Below, piece after piece: positions 43,131 through 51,171 of a stretch of DNA of 55,886 nt. How positions within the stretch are numbered: position 1 is the stretch's first letter; each line of letters begins with the position of its first letter. Source of the DNA: an uncultured Prevotellaceae bacterium (GTDB lineage Bacteria > Bacteroidota > Bacteroidia > Bacteroidales > Bacteroidaceae). The notes beneath the pieces are model-generated. The model did not search any database. It had not been told where the DNA came from and worked only from the letters and a program-made list of their open reading frames with translations. Made by a program: the position numbers and the translations under genes. The DNA lies in assembly GCA_900321965.1 (NCBI GenBank), contig ONYA01000013.1, positions 1 through 55,886 of the forward strand, in the 5' to 3' direction.

Positions 43131-44126
43131 TTATTTTAGTTGCTTCTCTATCTCGTCATAAAGAGCATTGCCAGCCAACTGGCGGACAATGATACGACCA
43201 TTTCGGTCGGCTATGACGACATCGGGAACAGTAAAGAAACCTAACTGCTTGACAAACGGCGTGTCCCACATCTGGCCGCTGCACACAACCGGCCACGACA
43301 GGGAGTCGCGGCGGGCGGTCTGACGACAGTCGGCAATATTACCATCAAGGCTGATACTGATCAGCTGGAGCCGATTGCCGTACTTATTCTTCAGACGATG
43401 CAACTGGCGCTGAATACTCTGCGACTCATAGTTCCAAGTAGACCAGAGGGTGATAACGTTAACGTCGCCCTTCAGGTCGGTCGTGCTGACGGTACCACCC
43501 GTAATGGTCTTAGCTGAAACCTTCGGCAGACGGTCGCCAATCTTGATGCCTTTGAGACCGGCCAACTGCTGGTATAGCTGAGACGTGAGACGGCGGGGTG
43601 CCGCAGCCTGCATCTTCGACAGCAGGTTATATGCTTTGCCATAGGGGGCATTGGCTCTCAGCAGGAAGTACTTGTTAAGGACATAAATACAGGCGGGCGA
43701 CCCAGGATGGTCTGTAATAAAAGCGGCGGCAGTGTTCTCTACCTCGGGCGGCGTCACTTCGTTGATATGCAGGCGGAACTCAGTAAGCACGTGGTTATCG
43801 TCGTCGCCCTCGACCTTTACCTCGCGCAGGTGTGAAGCATCACCCTGCATGGTGACAGAGCCTCCTGGAGCAGCAATGACGGGAATCTCGGAGTAGTTGG
43901 GAAAGACGACCGACAATAGGAGGGTATCTTCGATGGGCACCTCGTAATTAAACCGTCCCTCGGTGAGCTTGATGGTGTCGATACGGCCCTTACCCATCAG
44001 GCTATAGACAAGAAGTTCACCCTGATTGAAGTTCTTGAACTTCCCCTTCATGCGGAACGTACCGCCTGAAGTGGAGCATGAGACTACAATCAGGGTGAAC
44101 AGCAGATATCCGAGTGCTTTCTTCAT
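43131..44126 (-). CDS. TlpA/DUF4369-type thioredoxin-fold lipoprotein without CxxC
   Basis: A 331-residue exported lipoprotein (lipobox VVSC at 14-17). The N-terminal domain (FRMKGKFKNFNQGELLVYSL) is a DUF4369-like beta domain; the C-terminal 140 residues have the AhpC/TlpA thioredoxin fold (KIGDRLPKVSAKTITG, VNVITLWSTW, FFTVPDVVIADRNGRI). The usual WCxxC is replaced by WNYES, so redox activity is not expected; it may act as a binding protein. It lies 9 bases after the TPR/OmpA-like gene, an operon. Confidence 0.85.
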   Translation of the reverse strand: MKKALGYLLFTLIVVSCSTSGGTFRMKGKFKNFNQGELLVYSLMGKGRIDTIKLTEGRFNYEVPIEDTLLLSVVFPNYSEIPVIAAPGGSVTMQGDASHLREVKVEGDDDNHVLTEFRLHINEVTPPEVENTAAAFITDHPGSPACIYVLNKYFLLRANAPYGKAYNLLSKMQAAAPRRLTSQLYQQLAGLKGIKIGDRLPKVSAKTITGGTVSTTDLKGDVNVITLWSTWNYESQSIQRQLHRLKNKYGNRLQLISISLDGNIADCRQTARRDSLSWPVVCSGQMWDTPFVKQLGFFTVPDVVIADRNGRIIVRQLAGNALYDEIEKQLK

Positions 44127-44135
44127 CAGGGATGA

Positions 44136-45815
44136 TTACTTAGCCACCTTCTGCAACTCCAGGTCGGTAGCAGCATACTTGGCATAGGCAGCATCCTTGG
44201 CGATGGCTGCGCGGAGAGCGTCGGCAGCGTCGCTGTTGTTGCCCATACGGGCAGCAAGGATAGCCTTCAGATAGTCAGTGGTGGCATCGGGGTTCTTGAC
44301 GTACTTCAGCGTGACAGCAGCCGAAGCGTAATTCTTGTTCAGGATCTGAGCCAGGGCAGCGCTGTTGGAATAAACATCGCCGAAGTCCTGCTCAGCCTGA
44401 GCGTAGTTGCCCTTGGCGAGGTTGAGGTTACCCAATATCTCGCTTAAGCCGTTGGCCCCAGTTGCCTGGCTAATATAATTCTCGGCAGCCTGCAAATCGC
44501 CGTTGGCCAGGGCAATCATGCCAAGGTTGGCGGCAGCCTCAGGCAGCTGAGCACTGACCTGCTGAGCCTGCTCAATATATTTCTTGGCAGCATCCAGATT
44601 ACCCTTGGCAAACTCCATCGTGGCAATATTGTTGAAAGCGCGTGCATCGGCGGGATAGACCTCGGTGGTGAGCTTGTAGATATCCTCCTTGGCATCGACG
44701 TCCTCGGTCAGCGTAGCAGCATACAGCATCTCCTCAACATTGAGTTTTGTGGGGTCAGCCTTCAGCTGCTGCTGAATCTGCTCGTCGCTACGACCAACAG
44801 TCTCGTAGTTGATAATCATACGCGAACGGCGGAGCTGAGGCAAAATGCCGTCAGCCAACTCGCGGAAGGCGCTGGAGATATTCTTAATCTGCTGCTCGCG
44901 CTCCTGCGGATCCTTATACATAGAGAGGACACGGAGGATGACATCCTTGTCCTGGATGTTTGAAGCCTTGACAAGCTCCTGAAAACCATCCCAGTCCTCA
45001 GCGGTGTACTTGGCATCAACGGCAGCATCACCCAACTTGGCTTTTTTCAACTGCTGCTGAACGTACTGCTCGGTAGCCTTCTGGCGCTGGGCTGCCAGCT
45101 TGTCATTGAGGTCGAAGCCACCGTCGGGTGAAGCGTATGCCGACACCTCAACATCCTTCAGGCTCAGGCCCTCGCGGTCGTTGTTGATCTTCTCCAACAG
45201 CTTGACGAACTCCTGAACGGAGTTATTCTTCAGCTCACTCTGGCGCAAAGTAGCCTGCTGGATGAGGAACTTGATATTGGCTTCCTGCTTCTGTGCGTTG
45301 ATACGCTGGAAGGCATCGGGACTGACGGCAGCCTGAGCAGTCTTGAGCGTCTGCTTATAGAGCTCGCTGGTAGCCAAGATACCGGTAGCCACCTTCACGG
45401 CAGGAATATACATAGGCTTAGAACCGACACGTGCCACGAAAGACATATACATATCAGCCTTATTGCAGTCGAGATAATCGAACTGGGTCTTGATGTTGTA
45501 ACGTCCGCCAACCTGATAGAGGATTGTCTGATTGTTGCCATAGACTTTTTCGCCCTGGAAAGTTGTGGGTTCGCCCTTAGCCACCTGCCCGTCGGCATAA
45601 CGCAGTTCAGGCGTAACAGTAACAACGGCCTTCTTCTTCATATACTTCTCGGGGAAGGTTCCGTTGACGGTAGCAGTCACTTTTCCGGCTTGTGTCTCAA
45701 GCGGGTTAGGGTTCACCGTAAAATTATCGGCTGAGAGGGCTCCTAACTTGCCGGAGCATGACGTCAGGAGCAGAAGTGCTGCGGCTGACGAAAGAACAAA
45801 ATAACGTTTTTGCAT
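44136..45815 (-). CDS. Lipoprotein with OmpA-like and TPR domains
   Basis: A 559-residue lipoprotein: the signal peptide ends in the lipobox LTSC (around residues 17-20). A beta-rich N-terminal part (about 25-150) is followed by an OmpA_C-like peptidoglycan-binding segment (SLKDVEVSAYASPDGGFDLNDKLAAQRQKATEQYV) and C-terminal TPR helices (ARAFNNIATMEFAKGNLDAAKKYIEQA, PEAAANLGMIALANGDLQAAENYI). It probably sits on the outer membrane facing the periplasm and contacts the cell wall. The ATG at 45815 is chosen because the upstream part of the frame runs through the tRNA-Leu gene. Confidence 0.85.
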   Translation of the reverse strand: MQKRYFVLSSAAALLLLTSCSGKLGALSADNFTVNPNPLETQAGKVTATVNGTFPEKYMKKKAVVTVTPELRYADGQVAKGEPTTFQGEKVYGNNQTILYQVGGRYNIKTQFDYLDCNKADMYMSFVARVGSKPMYIPAVKVATGILATSELYKQTLKTAQAAVSPDAFQRINAQKQEANIKFLIQQATLRQSELKNNSVQEFVKLLEKINNDREGLSLKDVEVSAYASPDGGFDLNDKLAAQRQKATEQYVQQQLKKAKLGDAAVDAKYTAEDWDGFQELVKASNIQDKDVILRVLSMYKDPQEREQQIKNISSAFRELADGILPQLRRSRMIINYETVGRSDEQIQQQLKADPTKLNVEEMLYAATLTEDVDAKEDIYKLTTEVYPADARAFNNIATMEFAKGNLDAAKKYIEQAQQVSAQLPEAAANLGMIALANGDLQAAENYISQATGANGLSEILGNLNLAKGNYAQAEQDFGDVYSNSAALAQILNKNYASAAVTLKYVKNPDATTDYLKAILAARMGNNSDAADALRAAIAKDAAYAKYAATDLELQKVAK

Positions 45816-45851
45816 CTTTACTAAAAATATTTTTAGGATAATTTTCTCTCG

Positions 45852-45937
45852 TGCCGCGAGCGGGACTCGAACCCGCACGACCATCACTGGCCAAGGGATT
45901 TTAAGTCCCTCGTGTCTACCAATTCCACCATTGCGGC
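45852..45937 (-). tRNA. tRNA-Leu (TAA anticodon)
   Basis: An 86-nt type II tRNA read on the minus strand: GCCGCAA acceptor arm, D-loop with GGAATTGGTAGACAC, anticodon stem GGGAC-TTAAAA-TCCC type with anticodon TAA, a long variable arm and the T-arm GCGGGTTCGAGTCCCGC. The CCA end is not encoded. Acceptor position 6 appears as an A-C mismatch opposite position 67. Confidence 0.95.
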
Positions 45938-46007
45938 TAAAATCGTGTGCAAAGTTACGCTTTATTTATGGAACTGCCAAAACTTTTACACAATTTAAGA
46001 TAACAGT

Positions 46008-46595
46008 TTAGTTCCAAGCCCGCAGGATGGCACCATCAAAGGCAGCGTTATAGGTGTAGAGCTGCCGTCCCGCATCACCTGAGGCCACGACACCGTTATT
46101 GACGTCATAATATCGTTTACAGCGTGCGCAGGTGAGCTGCTGACCGTTCTGCGTCCACGTCAGCGGATGATTAGTGCCCCCGTAGTTATCGAGGCAGTTA
46201 GCACATTGTCCCTCGTAGGCTACGAGTAAGCCCGTATAACTGCTGCGCCCGATAATGATGGCCCCTCCGGCGCCTAACTCGCAGCTCGTCTGTGTCTCTT
46301 TGACGGTCGACAGGGTGACATCCTCCGTTGCCTGGTCGTAGTTACGGGTGGTCATGATATGTCGCACACCCTGTGCCATACGGGTCTTGACGATGAGGAA
46401 ATGCCCAGGATTGCCCAAAGCCGCCGTCAGGTGACAGGGTGCCGGGTGCAGGGTCGTGTCGAAAATGAAGTAACACCTATGTCCACGATAGATGCTGTCT
46501 TCGGCATCGTCACAGGCAAAAAAAAGTGAAGAGTGAAGAATGAAGAGTGAAAAATTTGCTACCGCGATGAGGATGGCGACTATTTTCTTTCTCAT
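46008..46595 (-). CDS. Lipoprotein with Rieske-like Cys motif region
   Basis: A 195-residue exported protein. The lipobox is FFAC, and the hydrophobic signal core (FSLFILHSSLFF) is encoded by a short-period repeat (46519-46556). The C-terminal third has CANC (then DNYGGTNHP) and CARCKRYYDVNNG, spaced like two metal-binding pairs and reminiscent of Rieske [2Fe-2S] or zinc-ribbon folds, but the Rieske histidines are not clear. The ATG at 46595 is chosen over the upstream Met at 46622 because it gives a standard signal peptide. Function unknown; possibly redox-related. Confidence 0.7.
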   Translation of the reverse strand: MRKKIVAILIAVANFSLFILHSSLFFACDDAEDSIYRGHRCYFIFDTTLHPAPCHLTAALGNPGHFLIVKTRMAQGVRHIMTTRNYDQATEDVTLSTVKETQTSCELGAGGAIIIGRSSYTGLLVAYEGQCANCLDNYGGTNHPLTWTQNGQQLTCARCKRYYDVNNGVVASGDAGRQLYTYNAAFDGAILRAWN

Positions 46596-46650
46596 AAGAT
46601 GATACGTTTTATTATTCTTCACTCTTCACCCTTCACCCCTCACCCTTCAC
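46519..46650. repeat. Two inverted simple-repeat tracts flanking the lipoprotein start
   Basis: 46519-46556 is (GTGAAGAAT/GTGAAGAGT)n and 46612-46650 is the reverse complement type (CTTCACTCTTCACCCTTCACC). The first tract encodes the signal-peptide core of the lipoprotein; the second touches the end of argH. Confidence 0.65.
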
Positions 46651-47977
46651 GAAGCAAAGCCTTCTCTGCCTTGACGACACGCTCGAAGGCGAAACCGTCG
46701 AGCACATTGTTCATCAGGGCTACAATCTGGTCGTTGCAGAGGTTGCCGATGCTGCCTTCGTGGGTGTGGTGGATATTCTTGTCGGGCGTGAACTGTCCAG
46801 CCTCGATGTCCAGTCCCACCTTCTTGTAGGCATCGCGGAAAGGCATACCATTGGCAGCCAAGCGATTAACTTCTTCGACGGAGAACATCGGGTCGTACAT
46901 CGGGTTATCGAGGATATGCTCGTTCACCTCTATTTTATTAATAATGTAAGCGGCCATCTGCAGACAGTCCTTCAGCTCGTCGAAGGCGGGCAGGAAGACT
47001 TCCTTGATAATCTGCAGGTCGCGGAAGTAGCCCACGGGCAGGTTGTTCATGATAAGCATCACCTGCTGCGGCAGCGACTGCAGCTTGTTGGACTTGGCGC
47101 GGATGAGTTCGAAGACGTCGGGGTTCTTCTTGTGCGGCATGATGCTCGAACCCGTGGTACACTCTTTCGGCAACTTGACGAACGAGAAGTTCTGCGAATT
47201 GAACATACAGGCATCGAAGGCCAGCTTAGCTAAGGTGCCGGCGATAGTGGCGATGGCGAAACCTACGTTACGCTCCATCTTGCCGCGCCCCATCTGGGCG
47301 TAGACCACGTTATAGTCCATCGAGTCGAAGCCTAACAACTCCGTCGTCATCGTACGATTCAGGGGAAACGACGAGCCATAGCCAGCGGCCGACCCCAAGG
47401 GGTTGCGGTTGGTCATCTTGTAGGCGGCCTGCAGGAAGAGCATGTCGTCCGTCAGACTCTCGGCATAGGCGCCGAACCACAGACCGAACGAGCTGGGCAT
47501 AGCCACCTGCAGGTGGGTATAGCCCGGCATCAGCACATCCTTGTACTGCTCCGACTTCTGTATCAGCTCGTCGAACAGCACCTTGACTTCCTCGGCAATC
47601 TCCATCAGCTGGTGACGGGTGAAGAGTTTCAGGTCTACCAGCACCTGGTCGTTACGCGAACGACCGGAGTGGATCTTCTTGCCCATATCGCCCAACTTGC
47701 GGGTCAACAGCATCTCGACCTGTGAGTGGACATCCTCTACGCCGTCCTCAATGACGAACTCGCCACGGTCGGCCAGCGCGTAGATATTCTTCAGTTCGTT
47801 GAGCAGCACCGGCAGCTCATCTTTACCTATCAGTCCGATAGACTCGAGCATCGTGATGTGAGCCATCGAGCCGAGCACGTCGTACTTGGCCAAATAGAGG
47901 TCCATCTCGCGGTCGCGGCCTACGGTAAACCGCTCTATCTCCTTGTTGACCTCAAAGTTCTTTTCCCAAAGTTTCAT
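46640..47977 (-). CDS. argH: Argininosuccinate lyase
   Basis: Splits argininosuccinate into arginine and fumarate, the last step of arginine synthesis. The 445-residue protein has the N-terminal KLWEKNF, SGRSRNDQV, the active-site TGSSIMPHKKNPD signature with the catalytic Ser, and NRLAANGMPFRDAYKKVG. It lies downstream of pyrE and an SRPBCC gene on the same strand, separated by a simple tandem repeat. The last residues are encoded close to a simple repeat. Confidence 0.96.
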   Translation of the reverse strand: MKLWEKNFEVNKEIERFTVGRDREMDLYLAKYDVLGSMAHITMLESIGLIGKDELPVLLNELKNIYALADRGEFVIEDGVEDVHSQVEMLLTRKLGDMGKKIHSGRSRNDQVLVDLKLFTRHQLMEIAEEVKVLFDELIQKSEQYKDVLMPGYTHLQVAMPSSFGLWFGAYAESLTDDMLFLQAAYKMTNRNPLGSAAGYGSSFPLNRTMTTELLGFDSMDYNVVYAQMGRGKMERNVGFAIATIAGTLAKLAFDACMFNSQNFSFVKLPKECTTGSSIMPHKKNPDVFELIRAKSNKLQSLPQQVMLIMNNLPVGYFRDLQIIKEVFLPAFDELKDCLQMAAYIINKIEVNEHILDNPMYDPMFSVEEVNRLAANGMPFRDAYKKVGLDIEAGQFTPDKNIHHTHEGSIGNLCNDQIVALMNNVLDGFAFERVVKAEKALLREG

Positions 47978-47988
47978 TAATTATTTTT

Positions 47989-48018
47989 CGTTATCACGTT
48001 ATAACGTTATTTCGTTAT
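47989..48018. repeat. 8-bp tandem repeat upstream of argH
   Basis: CGTTAT followed by two variable bases occurs four times at an exact 8-bp spacing (47989, 47997, 48005, 48013), just before the argH ATG and overlapping the end of the SRPBCC gene (stop at 48015). Confidence 0.75.
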
Positions 48019-48446
48019 ACATATTCTATTTTTGAAAGTGCATCGGCTATCTTCTCCACGCCATCCTGCAGCGGACCGCTGACTATACCCTTGATAAAGG
48101 GATTTAACTCGGCCTTCACCGTGACCTTCATCTTCGAAGTCGTCTCGGTAACGGGGAGCACCTGAATCCACACATTAAAGGGTACAGGCGACTGGGCCGT
48201 CTCGAACTTCACGCATTTCGGCTCGTCGCGCTCAATGACACGCAACTTCAACTCACCTACCGGCGGAACGTTCAGAGAAACGGTATCCTCGTCGAACGAA
48301 AAATCGCTCACACGGTCTGCAGGCACGCGGTCGCGTACCTTCTCTAAATTGCTTAAGTCGCTGATATTCCGATAGACAGCCTCCTGTGAGTAGGGAATCT
48401 GCTTCACGCTACTCTCAAACTTCGTACTGTTGTCAAATAATCCCAT
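48015..48446 (-). CDS. SRPBCC-fold protein of unknown function
   Basis: A 143-residue cytoplasmic protein starting MGLFDNSTKFESSVKQIPYS, with the hydrophobic-cavity pattern of polyketide-cyclase/START-like (SRPBCC) proteins: AVYRNISDLSNLEKVRDRVP, then paired strands ending in PFIKGIVSGPLQDGVEKIADAL, the long C-terminal helix. Ligand and role are unknown. The ATG at 48446 is chosen because upstream residues are encoded by a simple repeat. It is probably transcribed with pyrE. Confidence 0.78.
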   Translation of the reverse strand: MGLFDNSTKFESSVKQIPYSQEAVYRNISDLSNLEKVRDRVPADRVSDFSFDEDTVSLNVPPVGELKLRVIERDEPKCVKFETAQSPVPFNVWIQVLPVTETTSKMKVTVKAELNPFIKGIVSGPLQDGVEKIADALSKIEYV

Positions 48447-48449
48447 TTT

Positions 48450-48493
48450 TTCTAATTGATAATTGACAATTGATAATTGACAATTGATAATTA
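48450..48493. repeat. 14-bp tandem repeat between pyrE and the SRPBCC gene
   Basis: AATTGATAATTGAC repeated about three times. It follows the pyrE stop (48491) directly and fills the gap to the next start. Confidence 0.75.
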
Positions 48494-49120
48494 TTGCTTC
48501 CACGTTGACGGCGACTTGCGCCACTCAGCCAGGACGGCCTTCTCATCTTCCTTGATATAGCCCGTCTCAGCGGCCGCCTCAATGACAGCATCGTAGTTCG
48601 ACAGCGTGACGAGTTTGACACCAGCGGCGGCAAAAGCCTCTTCGGCCACGGGGAAACCATAAGTGAACGAAGCCACCATACCAATCACCTCGACACCATA
48701 CTGGCGCAGGGCTTCAACAGCCTTCAGCGACGAGCCGCCGGTAGAAATAAGGTCCTCGACGACCACCACCTTGCAGCCTTTCTTGAGTTCGCCTTCCACC
48801 TGGTTGCCCATGCCGTGGTCTTTCGGCTTCGGACGCACGTAGCAATACGGCAGTCCTAACTCCTCGGCCACGAGTGCACCCTGTGCAATGGCTCCCGTAG
48901 CCACACCGGCTACGGCCTCAGCCTCGGGGAACTGCTCCTGGATGATGTGGCACAGTTCTAACTTGACGAATGAGCGCAGACGGGGGAATCCCAGTGTCTT
49001 GCGGTTGTCGGTATAGATGGGTGACTTCCAGCCACTGGCCCATGTAAACGGCTCCTGCGGCTGCAGCTTGATGGCCTGAATCTCCATCAGTTTTCGTGCA
49101 AATTGATGCTTTATTTCCAT
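48491..49120 (-). CDS. pyrE: Orotate phosphoribosyltransferase
   Basis: Joins orotate to PRPP to give OMP in pyrimidine synthesis. The 209-residue type I PRTase has FARKLMEIQAIKLQP at the start, GVATGAIAQGA and the PRPP loop VVVVEDLISTGGSS, and YVRPKPKDHGMGNQVEG as the flexible hood loop. Promoter at 49144-49151. Confidence 0.96.
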   Translation of the reverse strand: MEIKHQFARKLMEIQAIKLQPQEPFTWASGWKSPIYTDNRKTLGFPRLRSFVKLELCHIIQEQFPEAEAVAGVATGAIAQGALVAEELGLPYCYVRPKPKDHGMGNQVEGELKKGCKVVVVEDLISTGGSSLKAVEALRQYGVEVIGMVASFTYGFPVAEEAFAAAGVKLVTLSNYDAVIEAAAETGYIKEDEKAVLAEWRKSPSTWKQ

Positions 49121-49143
49121 AGTTTCAATCGTTAATTTGGCTG

Positions 49144-49151
49144 CAAAGTTA
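49144..49151 (-). promoter_or_regulatory. pyrE promoter -7 box (TAACTTTG)
   Basis: TAACTTTG followed by CAGCC on the minus strand, 24 bases before the ATG at 49120. Confidence 0.66.
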
Positions 49152-49193
49152 CAAAAAATATTCTATTCCCTTGATAGAAATGAAAAAAAATCG

Positions 49194-49201
49194 TAATTTT
49201 G
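49194..49201 (+). promoter_or_regulatory. Promoter -7 box (TAATTTTG) of the outer-membrane-type protein
   Basis: TAATTTTG followed by CAGCC, 32 bases before the ATG at 49233; divergent from pyrE. Confidence 0.64.
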
Positions 49202-49232
49202 CAGCCGATTTGACACATATAATTATATAGAG

Positions 49233-49988
49233 ATGAAAAGAAAAGTCTTTGTAATGGCTCTTCTGACCGTTATGACGGTTACAACAGCCAACGCCCAGAA
49301 AGATGATAGTCAATGGACGCTGAACACCCGTGCTTGGAGTACGAACTATTTCACAACGATGATTGGCGCTGCCGCCAACATGCTGATTACCGACGTCATC
49401 CTCGACTCACACGGTCCCGACTCAGTGACCGTCGACCGCATTTTGCCCTTCCCCAGCCTGGTGTTCCCCGTCGGCATGAAGAAGGACGGCTTCGATGATC
49501 CGTACGATATTTACGGCCCCTACCACCGCGCTTTCAGCAATCCGTTCAAGCACATCGGCGACTATGCTGTCGGCCTCGACATCTCATGGCAGCCTTCAGT
49601 CATCGGGTTCTATGCCGGTGCCTATTTCAAGAGTCAGGAGATTGTCTACAAGAACGAGCCCCGAGACGGTGACAACATCCGCGGTTTCTACTTCCAGCCA
49701 CGTGCCGGACTTAGCTTCGGAGGTGCGAAGAGTACGTTCGAGGTGGGTGTCTTCTACGATATTCCCACTGGCTGCACCTCAACAAGCCTGGCCAACCCCG
49801 ACAAGGACATCCTCAAGGAAGGCTTAGGACTTGACTTCGCCTTTACCAATTTCGACAAGGGCGACCCCACGTCGATGACCCTGCAGTTCTCCATGCCCCT
49901 CCACGATATGTTTAAGGAGAATCGCGGCCCCGGCCTTGGCAAGCGTCGCGTCGGCTACATCATGCTGACACGCCGCATCAAACTGTAA
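49233..49988 (+). CDS. Exported beta-barrel-like protein of unknown function
   Basis: A 251-residue protein with a signal peptide (residues 1-21, cut at ANA-Q). The mature part alternates hydrophobic and polar residues with many aromatic residues (GFYFQPRAGLSFGGAK, FEVGVFYDIP, MTLQFSMPLHDMF) and ends in a basic IMLTRRIKL strand, as expected for an outer-membrane beta-barrel. I do not recognise a named family. It is transcribed alone, divergent from pyrE. Confidence 0.75.
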   Translation: MKRKVFVMALLTVMTVTTANAQKDDSQWTLNTRAWSTNYFTTMIGAAANMLITDVILDSHGPDSVTVDRILPFPSLVFPVGMKKDGFDDPYDIYGPYHRAFSNPFKHIGDYAVGLDISWQPSVIGFYAGAYFKSQEIVYKNEPRDGDNIRGFYFQPRAGLSFGGAKSTFEVGVFYDIPTGCTSTSLANPDKDILKEGLGLDFAFTNFDKGDPTSMTLQFSMPLHDMFKENRGPGLGKRRVGYIMLTRRIKL

Positions 49989-50000
49989 GACTTTCAAGCA

Positions 50001-50702
50001 TCAAGATTTAGCAAAGCCGAGGGCGAGCAGACTGACTCTGACGCCCTCGGTTTTCAGTATCTCACGGGCACAGGCCGTCATCGTGGCACCTGTCGTGACG
50101 ACATCGTCGACAAGGAGGATATGGCGCCCACGGATGGCATTGAGGTCTTTAGCCTCGAAGACATCGGCGACGTTCTCCATTCGCTCCTGACGTCCCATCT
50201 GCGTCTGACTTTTCACGAAGCGGGTGCGGCGGACAATCTGGTTGTAGATGGGCAGCCCCGTCACCTCGCTGATACCGCGTGCCAGTTCCATACTCTGATT
50301 GTAGCCACGCTGTCGCTGCCGCTTCTTGGCTAACGGTACGGGCACAATGAGGTCGATACCGTCGAAGAAGTCTGCGGCCATGAACTCACGGGCCATCAGC
50401 CGTCCCATCTCACGCCCTATCTCCGGGTGGTCGTGGTATTTCAGGTCGTACAGGATATTGCTGGTACGCGAGCTGGCTTCATAATAAAAGAGAGCCGCCA
50501 CCCGTTCTACGGGGATGATGCCCCAGAAGAGTCGGGCCATCGGGTTGTCGTAGGCACTAAGCTGATAGCCTGTGCGTGGCAGATGCAGGTTGCAAACGGC
50601 ACAAATCACCCGCTCCGACGGCGCCAACCGTCTACCGCAGACCACACAGAGGCGTGGGGCGATGAGGTCGAGCAGGCGTTGCCCGATGCTAATCTTCTTC
50701 AT
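50001..50702 (-). CDS. ComF-family phosphoribosyltransferase-like protein
   Basis: A 233-residue protein with an N-terminal zinc ribbon (CVVCGRR and CAVCNLH) and a C-terminal PRTase domain with the PRPP loop HILLVDDVVTTGATM. ComF proteins take part in DNA uptake in naturally competent bacteria, but the family is also present in species not known to be competent. VPVPLAKKRQRQRGYNQ is the conserved middle. The ATG at 50702 overlaps the recX stop region by 14 bases. With comM and recX in the window a link to recombination is possible. Confidence 0.88.
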   Translation of the reverse strand: MKKISIGQRLLDLIAPRLCVVCGRRLAPSERVICAVCNLHLPRTGYQLSAYDNPMARLFWGIIPVERVAALFYYEASSRTSNILYDLKYHDHPEIGREMGRLMAREFMAADFFDGIDLIVPVPLAKKRQRQRGYNQSMELARGISEVTGLPIYNQIVRRTRFVKSQTQMGRQERMENVADVFEAKDLNAIRGRHILLVDDVVTTGATMTACAREILKTEGVRVSLLALGFAKS

Positions 50703-51171
50703 ACACTTCGTCAACATCGCCGTCGACACACTGGCGGATGATGTCGTAGGTAAAACCTCGGCTGAGGGCAAACTTCACTAACTTCTGATTCAGTTCGTAG
50801 TCGCTGGCAGCCTTGATGCTGCGCCGCTTCTGCTTGAGCAACGGACGGAGCACGCTGACGTATTGTTCGTCGTCAACCTCAGCGAGCACCGCTGTGCGGA
50901 TATCGTCGCTGATGCGCTTCGTCCACAGCGCCTGTTCCACCTTGCGCCGTCCCCATTTGTTATAGAGAATCTTGTCCTTGACAAAGGCGCGGGCGTAACG
51001 CTCGTCGTCGACATAGCGCTCACTGACGAGGCGCTGCATGACGCGGGCCTGAGCCTCGTCTGTCATACCCCACCGCCGCATCTTCTCCGTCAGGTCGTGC
51101 TGGCAGTGCTCGCTCCGGGCACAAAGCTGTGCTAATTGCAGGTAGGCTCCTTGTTCGGTTACTTCTTTCAT
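50689..51171 (-). CDS. recX: RecX-family regulator of RecA
   Basis: A 160-residue helical protein. RecX binds the RecA filament and limits it. Three-helix repeats are visible (LAQLCARSEHCQHDLTEKMRRWGM; LVSERYVDDERYARAFVKDKI; KWGRRKVEQALWTKRIS). It overlaps prmC upstream by 4 bases and the ComF-like gene downstream by 14, forming a compact prmC-recX-comF-like operon. Confidence 0.88.
   Translation of the reverse strand: MKEVTEQGAYLQLAQLCARSEHCQHDLTEKMRRWGMTDEAQARVMQRLVSERYVDDERYARAFVKDKILYNKWGRRKVEQALWTKRISDDIRTAVLAEVDDEQYVSVLRPLLKQKRRSIKAASDYELNQKLVKFALSRGFTYDIIRQCVDGDVDEVYEED

Noticed and set aside
45816-45887. N-terminal extension of the TPR/OmpA-like lipoprotein
   Set aside because: It would translate part of the tRNA-Leu gene; the downstream ATG gives a proper lipoprotein signal peptide.
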